Assembly: GCA_002812745.2 (NCBI GenBank)
Contig: NCSJ02000077.1
Coordinates: forward strand, 1 to 64,000
From: Scytalidium lignicola
Lineage: Eukaryota; Ascomycota; Leotiomycetes
DNA: 64,000 nucleotides
Direction of reading: 5' to 3'
Made by a program: the position numbers and the translations under genes. This document shows positions 58,839 to 64,000 of the stretch, piece by piece. Numbering within the stretch: the stretch's first letter is position 1; every line of letters begins with the position of its first letter. The notes below the pieces were generated by a model, which saw only the letters and a list, made by a program, of their open reading frames with translations, did not search any database and was not told where the DNA came from.

Positions 58839-60888
58839 TCACAATTTTGTCTTTGGAGTGCTGCTATCCTCCCCATTTATACCATTCACGGATTTATTCT
58901 GGGGTAGCACAAAGCCAGAAAAGAAATCCCCAATAGAGTTGTGATCTCCAAGAGCAGTGATCATCGAAACATCTACTGCTTATTAGCATTCGGTTGCCCT
59001 TGACCTCAAATGCTAGATAACTTACATTGATCAGGTCTTACAACAGCAATCGCTCCTTCTTCAGGGTCAATCCCATAGAGCTCATAAGCATGTCCGTGGC
59101 CAGAGTTATAATGTTCATCGTCGACGAAAACTTTGTGAAGATCTGTGCTTGTTTTAGCATTCAACTTGCTGTGAGATTTAAAAGAAAGCTGTACCTGTCA
59201 TTTTCCATGGTCCATTGATCGGAGTAAAGAATTTTGGTATCTGCTCTTGTTCAACGGCTAGACGCTTGCCAGAGAGAACCACTATGGGCTCGATGAAACT
59301 GTCTATATCAGATCCTGGAGCAGTATATTTCCTCACAGGACTATCATCTGAGTCTAAGTATTGAGCAAGCTAAGAATAACATTAATTAAAAGAGTTCCAT
59401 GGATTTTGAGAAAGTTAAATACCTTTTCTAGCCTTCTCGCAAACGCAGGAACACTAATATCACCAGCAAAGATGACTAATCTCCACCGTCCATCAGAAGG
59501 TAAAGCTCTAACAAGCTGCATAGCTCGAACATCACAGAATCTCACAACTTGGGCACTAGGAAACCTCATCCCAACAATTAGGTTCTTTGCCAAATGCTGC
59601 TTACTACTCTGCGCGGCAGTGATTTGTGACTCCTGATAGGTAGAAGTGAGACCAGCTGTATATCGTCCTGACTTTATGAACTGTTGACTGAAATAATCCT
59701 CCGAAACGCCATTCTCTCCAACCTTAGCAGCGAACATCTTCATGAAAGAACGATCGAAAGCGATCAGATTTGCTGCAACCAGGCTCCGCTCTAGGTCATA
59801 AGTCTTTAGAATCGCCGGACCAAATCGGTTCTTCAGAACGCCGGCTAGCTTCCATCCAATATTGTAGCCATCCTGGAGACTAACATTCATTCCTTGGCCA
59901 GCTTTCGGTGAATGAGTGTGGCACGCATCACCAGTGAGGAATACCCGGTTATCTTTTGAGAAGTTGTCTGCCACTCGTTGGCCAATAGAGTATGCTGACC
60001 ACCACAGTGTGCCTGCAAAATTCATTGTGTAAGGACTGAAGACCCTCTTTGCTGTCTCGTGGAGCTCTTCCAATGTGACCGATTTTGCAACGGTGCCGTG
60101 TGGAAGCTCTATATAAAATCGAGCTAATGAACCTCCTTCTCGGGGAATGATCATAAGTGTGCCTTTCTTTGATTTTATAGCAACTTTCTTTCTGATATCC
60201 GGGAAATTGGTTTGAGGATATACATCCATCACGCCCCAAACAGCATCAGTGCTATCGCCAATCATTTTGAACCCTATGGATTTGCGCACTACACTGTGTG
60301 CGCCATCACAACCCTGAACATCTCTTGTTAAAATGATTGATAACTTAAAGAAGCTGGGAATATACTCACAAGAACATATTTTGCCTTGAATAATTTCTTT
60401 TCTCCCTTTTTTAACGCAGTGACCGTCACAGGGTACGCCTCTGGATCTGAAGTAGTACTGCTATCAACCTGAACGTCCTGGATATCGTAATCATAATCAA
60501 TCTGTTGTCCATTAAATGCTTTCATAGCTTCAATAAGAAACCCATTAATTCTCGCCTGATTAAGAATGACATGGGGTTGATGAGATAAGCCCGGTGCTGT
60601 ATCTTCCGTGACACTCGACCTCTTTATTCCATTTTCTCCTGCCGGGTTCCAGAACGTGACTTCTCGAACATGGTATGCCTCTCCGAGGAGCTTCTCCACA
60701 AGCCCTAGACCAAATGACTCGAAGATTTCGACGGTCCGACACTGAACACCATCTGCTTGGCCGATTTCCATAGGCCCTGATCGTCTCTCAAGGACTTTGC
60801 ATCGGATGCCGAATCTTGCTAACCACATTGCAGCACAGAGCCCAGCTGAGCCGCTGCCTACTATTAAAACTTCCGTTTGTTCCGCCAT
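58839..60888 (-). CDS. FAD-dependent monooxygenase, phenol 2-monooxygenase family, five exons
   Basis: Exons 60888-60370, 60313-59423, 59369-59195, 59142-59026 and 58972-58839 give 611 residues with all phases consistent; introns are 52-56 bp. Motifs: the dinucleotide-binding GSGSAG at 11-16, GCDGAHSVVR at 174-183 (formed only after splicing intron 1), and TGDACHTHSPKAGQGMN with Asp302 near FAD. The C-terminal part (HKVFVDDE, GIDPE, VVRPDQYVSMI) is the thioredoxin-like dimerisation domain of phenol hydroxylases. Family members use NADPH and O2 to hydroxylate phenols or related aromatics in the cytosol. The exact substrate cannot be read from sequence; lignin-derived phenols, plant defence phenolics or a secondary-metabolite step are options. 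Upstream is a cluster of CCG/CGG words. The gene is intact. Confidence 0.92.
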
Positions 60889-61634
60889 AATGGAAGATGA
60901 AATGAGTGTATGTATAAAGTGCAATTTAGAATTATAGATAACGGAGGAAGAAAGGAACAGTTATATTAATTTATGATAGCATAAATGTACCTAGGAAGTC
61001 ATTGAGGACATACGTGGGGTGTCGGCAACAATTTAAACACTCGATACCGATCCAATCTACAGTCCTTCCGTACTAAAAGACAAAGATGGAAATGAAACTC
61101 GGAAGGCTTTCCGTATCATACGAACCGCTCGGAAGCAGTGCGGGAGTGAACCGCGGAGTTGGGTTTGCTGTAGATTTATTGAGGGGTCATCCGAAAATTC
61201 GGAACCGCTCCGAGTTTTGGTGAAAGATTCTTGGCAGCCCTCCGGAAAGGAAACCGGCAAAGGAAATGTGGGGACCCCAGAAATAAGGACCTTTAAGGAA
61301 TTTCTATCTCACCATTTACGTTGAGTGAAATTACAGACTCGTCATGACTATTTTTGTTAAATAGGTACTTCCTCAAAACCTAGCTCCAGAAGTTCACAAA
61401 TATAAACGCAATCATTCCAGTGGCAATGAACTTCAAACATGTAAGGATTACATACCTCACTAACAATATTAAGTACTGTACACTATGGTATCCTAGCCAT
61501 TAAGAGAGGTATACTCCAAAATCCTCCAAACCAAAGACCTCAAGTTGACAACTCCTCGCTCCCAAACCTTTTGATATCGTTTCGTCAACGGACGCTCGCA
61601 AACTCCAGAATAAGAAGACCATCATAGCAATTCA
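60889..61634. promoter_or_regulatory. Upstream region of monooxygenase, CCG/CGG-rich
   Basis: No gene. Between 61060 and 61260 several CCG and CGG half-sites occur, including CCGAAAATTCGG at 61191-61202 (CCG-N6-CGG), CCGCGG and CCGCTCCGAG. Spaced CGG triplets are typical targets of Zn2Cys6 regulators; binding here is inference. Confidence 0.3.
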
Positions 61635-62882
61635 TTAAAGGTCTCCGAGTGAGAAATTATATCTCTCCCTTCCCCAATCATACGGGTCTCCACCTTTAAT
61701 ACAGAGCCCCAAGCGCCAAAAATAATCCCGATGCGCAAAGAGAAGCTGCCATATCTTATATCGAGCCGGAATGGGCACGCCCCATGGCATTTTTAATTCG
61801 ATGCTCTTCTTTCTAATCCATTCTTCGTCGTCATCATCCTCACTTGGCCCAGCCCGTCTCTCGGCATCGTATATGCTCTCATCGTCAATAGCACCAATTT
61901 CTTTTGCAATGTGCATCCACCTATCTCCGGCCTCGGCACCAGCTATACACTCGAGATCCTCGTCTCCAATACAGAGATGAAGGTCCTCGGTGGACGGTTG
62001 AAGCGACGCCTTTGAGATGTAAACCTCGCCAGCGTGAGGTCTGTATCCCCATTCATGGAGCGGGAGTAGAGGAACAGGGTCATCCACGTGCGTGACTCGT
62101 CTGTATCTGCCACCTTCTTGTATGGTGTTTCCTGATGCGGATTTAGCCTGAGGCATATCAAACACAGCATCGATGTAGTTTCTCAAGCCAGCGTTGCCTA
62201 GCTTCGGTTCGCCAAATGTCGTGATGGTAGGATTCCAACCCTCCATTTTAAATTCTAATCCTGCCAAGGCAGCAACAGCACCACCGAGAGAATGGCCTAC
62301 GAGATGGAGATCGTAATCTGGATGTGTGTTGCGTAGCTCCTTGATAATTGGGACTATATAATCTCGGCTATTTTGCCAAGAAGTCCAAAATCCGGTATGA
62401 ACTGTACAGTTGGTGCATTTTGGTTGTTCTTTCTCTTCCTTGCGAGCCTCATCTCCGTCACCGTCCCCAGGATCACCAGGATAAGGGACGTACTCTTGCG
62501 GAATGGTGCTGAGGTCGGCTATCGTATTAGCAATGCTGTATGTCCCTCTGAACGCGATGATGATTCTCCGTTTCTTGTGGTCTAGAGCCATATACCCACA
62601 GCTATCACTCATCAGGGGGCCGGTATTGAAAGTATCAACTAGTTCGAAGTCCGGGAACTCATCGCAGCGGCTTGCACATACGAAAGGTTTGTAGATACCG
62701 GTGGAGCCAACGCAGTAGGAAATGTCCACTATTCGGGAGAGTTCTTCTAGAGAGGCGAAGAGTTGTGGAGAGATGTGATCAAGGTTTGAAACGTCTGGTG
62801 AGGAGAGCACATTCTGCAGAGGAGCGCTGGGGAATGCGAGCGCGCTTGTAAACAGTAGAGGGAAGATGCCTAGAAACCGCAT
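61635..62882 (-). CDS. Secreted class 3 lipase
   Basis: Single exon, 415 residues from the ATG at 62882. Signal peptide 1-16 (cleavage near ALA). The Lipase_3 alpha/beta-hydrolase domain runs from about 50 to 340: IIIAFRGT near 107-114, nucleophile elbow GHSLGG with Ser198, and THVDDPVPLLP with the acidic residue at Asp267. The catalytic His is likely in the downstream RWMH segment. An acidic insertion (about 136-152; GDPGDGDGDEARKEE) and an acidic loop near 350 are unusual additions. The C-terminal 60 residues extend beyond typical filamentous-fungal lipases of about 300 residues. It hydrolyses triacylglycerols or related esters outside the cell. A TATAAGG lies on this strand near 62949-62943, about 65 bp upstream. 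It is tandem with the monooxygenase gene, 746 bp away. The gene is intact. Confidence 0.93.
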   Translation of the reverse strand: MRFLGIFPLLFTSALAFPSAPLQNVLSSPDVSNLDHISPQLFASLEELSRIVDISYCVGSTGIYKPFVCASRCDEFPDFELVDTFNTGPLMSDSCGYMALDHKKRRIIIAFRGTYSIANTIADLSTIPQEYVPYPGDPGDGDGDEARKEEKEQPKCTNCTVHTGFWTSWQNSRDYIVPIIKELRNTHPDYDLHLVGHSLGGAVAALAGLEFKMEGWNPTITTFGEPKLGNAGLRNYIDAVFDMPQAKSASGNTIQEGGRYRRVTHVDDPVPLLPLHEWGYRPHAGEVYISKASLQPSTEDLHLCIGDEDLECIAGAEAGDRWMHIAKEIGAIDDESIYDAERRAGPSEDDDDEEWIRKKSIELKMPWGVPIPARYKIWQLLFAHRDYFWRLGLCIKGGDPYDWGRERYNFSLGDL

Positions 62883-63461
62883 CTTGGAGATGGACCCCGT
62901 TACATGTTTGTGAGAGAGGAACTACAGCGTGCGTGGGCGCTCCTTATATCCAAAAAGGCGGAGCGGATGACAGACGTGGTCTGTTGCAGAGTCTCAGACG
63001 AGTCAAGTGACGTCGTCGAGCCATTCACTTTTGGGGATGTGGCGCCAAGATGTTGGGGAAGCTTAAATTATCGCTGCCCTATGGCCTTAATTATAAGGCC
63101 TAATGACCAGCCCCCTTTTTTTTAGCTGCGGCTCGCACCAGGCCGGAAGGGGACTAGGGGTCCCGCCCCTCCAATTATGGCGGTGAGCAGACTTACGCTG
63201 GCTGCATTAACTACACCTATCAAACTTATCCATCCCAATGCACGAAGAGCTGCAACTCTCTATACAGCCTCATCCATTCATCTTGCGGTCGCATTCTCTA
63301 CGGCGACAATTGCAGTTTCATTGGGCTCAATTGTGCATCGTAAGCAAAAATCAGCTCCACCAATTTTTATTCACCGCGCAAAAAAACTAAAAATCCGAAG
63401 TTACATTAAACAGCAGTCGCTTGCTAGTTAGTATAGAGAGTTCTCCAGAATTGCAAGCAAG
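62883..63461. other. Intergenic between divergent genes
   Basis: Promoter space for the lipase (minus) and the gene at 63462 (plus). A T9 run occurs near 63115. Short frames here have no support. Confidence 0.45.
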
Positions 63462-64000
63462 ATGGGCTGGTTCGATGGCAATTCAGAAGTCGGGAGCACC
63501 CACTCCAAGCATCATCGTCACCACAGCAGTGGCAGTATCGTCAGAGAGAAGCACCATGGCTCTGGCTCCGTCTTTGGATCGGGCGATAAGCATCGCAATC
63601 GCTCAAGCTCCTCGATCTTTGGATCCGGGGAGAAACACCATAATCGCTCGACTTCGAGTTTCTTCGGCCTAGGCGGAAGCCATAACTCCAGTAGATCCAG
63701 CTTATTTGGTACGTCCAGTTCTTGCCTCGTCATGATCTACATTACTATCTACCCAGTAGCCGCTCCAACTTTTTAAAATTTCCTTGCCTGAATAGAAGTA
63801 CTGGTTGAAATATATATTACAGCCGAAAGTTCTTTCTGACTCCCTCTCTCCCTCCATCTAGGTAAATCCTCATCCTACTATAAGCGCTCGCCGCGCTACG
63901 GCTTCCTGAGAAAACTCTACAGCCAACTCCAACATCTCCTGCGCAAGCTTCTGCGCTATCTTAAGAAACACCCATTCCGCGTCTTCATGCTTGTCATCGT
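63462..64000 (+). CDS. Ser/His-rich small protein, 5' part, runs off the window
   Basis: Exon 1 is 63462-63708; the intron 63709-63861 (GTACGT donor, pyrimidine tract, CTAG acceptor) is in phase 1; exon 2 starts at 63862 and is still open at 64000. Residues 1-83 are low-complexity: imperfect repeats of an SSIFGSGEKHHNRS-like unit, with many His, Ser and Gly. After the splice comes a basic segment (YYKRSPRYGFLRKLYSQL, then RKLLRYLKKHPFRVFML) that looks like the start of a membrane-anchored domain. Similar short proteins with a KRSPRYG motif occur in related fungi as far as I recall; their function is unknown. The C terminus is missing because the window ends. Confidence 0.75.

Noticed and set aside
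61057..61260. Minus-strand 67-codon frame upstream of the monooxygenase
   Set aside because: No homology or features; the region is better read as promoter sequence.

Overview
The window is filamentous-ascomycete (Pezizomycotina) DNA, probably Leotiomycetes although class is a guess. The evidence is short introns (about 50-150 bp) with GTNNGT donors and CTAAC-like branch sites, fungal protein families (Zn2Cys6 and DUF3425 bZIP regulators, a G1 glutamic protease, phenol-hydroxylase-like FAD monooxygenase, class 3 lipase), and a two-speed structure in which normal-composition gene islands alternate with long AT-rich tracts of retrotransposons carrying RIP-like C-to-T and G-to-A damage.

Layout. 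0-1 kb: a three-exon gene for a small secreted six-cysteine protein with a crystallin-like look, set beside AT-rich DNA. 1.8-7.1 kb: one very long multi-exon gene on the minus strand, dead through nonsense changes but almost without frameshifts. 7.7-21.6 kb: two Ty3/Gypsy chromoviruses sharing an LTR, heavily mutated; each has, between pol and the 3' LTR, an antisense reading frame with a Zn2Cys6-type cysteine pattern. 21.6-23.4 kb: a minus-strand Copia remnant cut by the second Gypsy element. 23.9-30 kb: a degenerate tandem-repeat array interrupted by a 5.2-kb TIR element (24739-29914) with a TA target duplication. This element holds a broken Tc1/mariner-type transposase plus two intact divergent genes, a bZIP regulator and an aldo-keto reductase. 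30.7-39.9 kb: more nested Gypsy pieces. 40.3-41.8 kb: a 408-bp MITE with nearly perfect long inverted repeats and a candidate non-LTR insertion. 42.8-47.8 kb: a structurally complete Copia element (165-bp LTRs differing at one base, 5-bp TSD) whose single 4.35-kb frame carries more than two dozen nonsense codons. 47.8-51.3 kb: MITE copies and a gene relic. 51.8-64 kb: a gene-bearing island with a Zn2Cys6/Fungal_trans_2 regulator, a secreted glutamic protease, a five-exon FAD monooxygenase, a secreted lipase, and the 5' part of a small Ser/His-rich protein that runs off the window.

How the genes may work together. The bZIP and reductase share a 368-bp promoter that contains an ACGT-core motif of the kind bZIP proteins bind, so they look like a regulator-enzyme pair travelling together inside a transposon. 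The protease, lipase and small secreted protein belong to the secreted arsenal of a plant-associated or saprotrophic fungus. Single N characters sit next to A/T homopolymers, mostly in AT-rich DNA, and two of them mark exact switches between retrotransposon families; frames that cross them should not be trusted.
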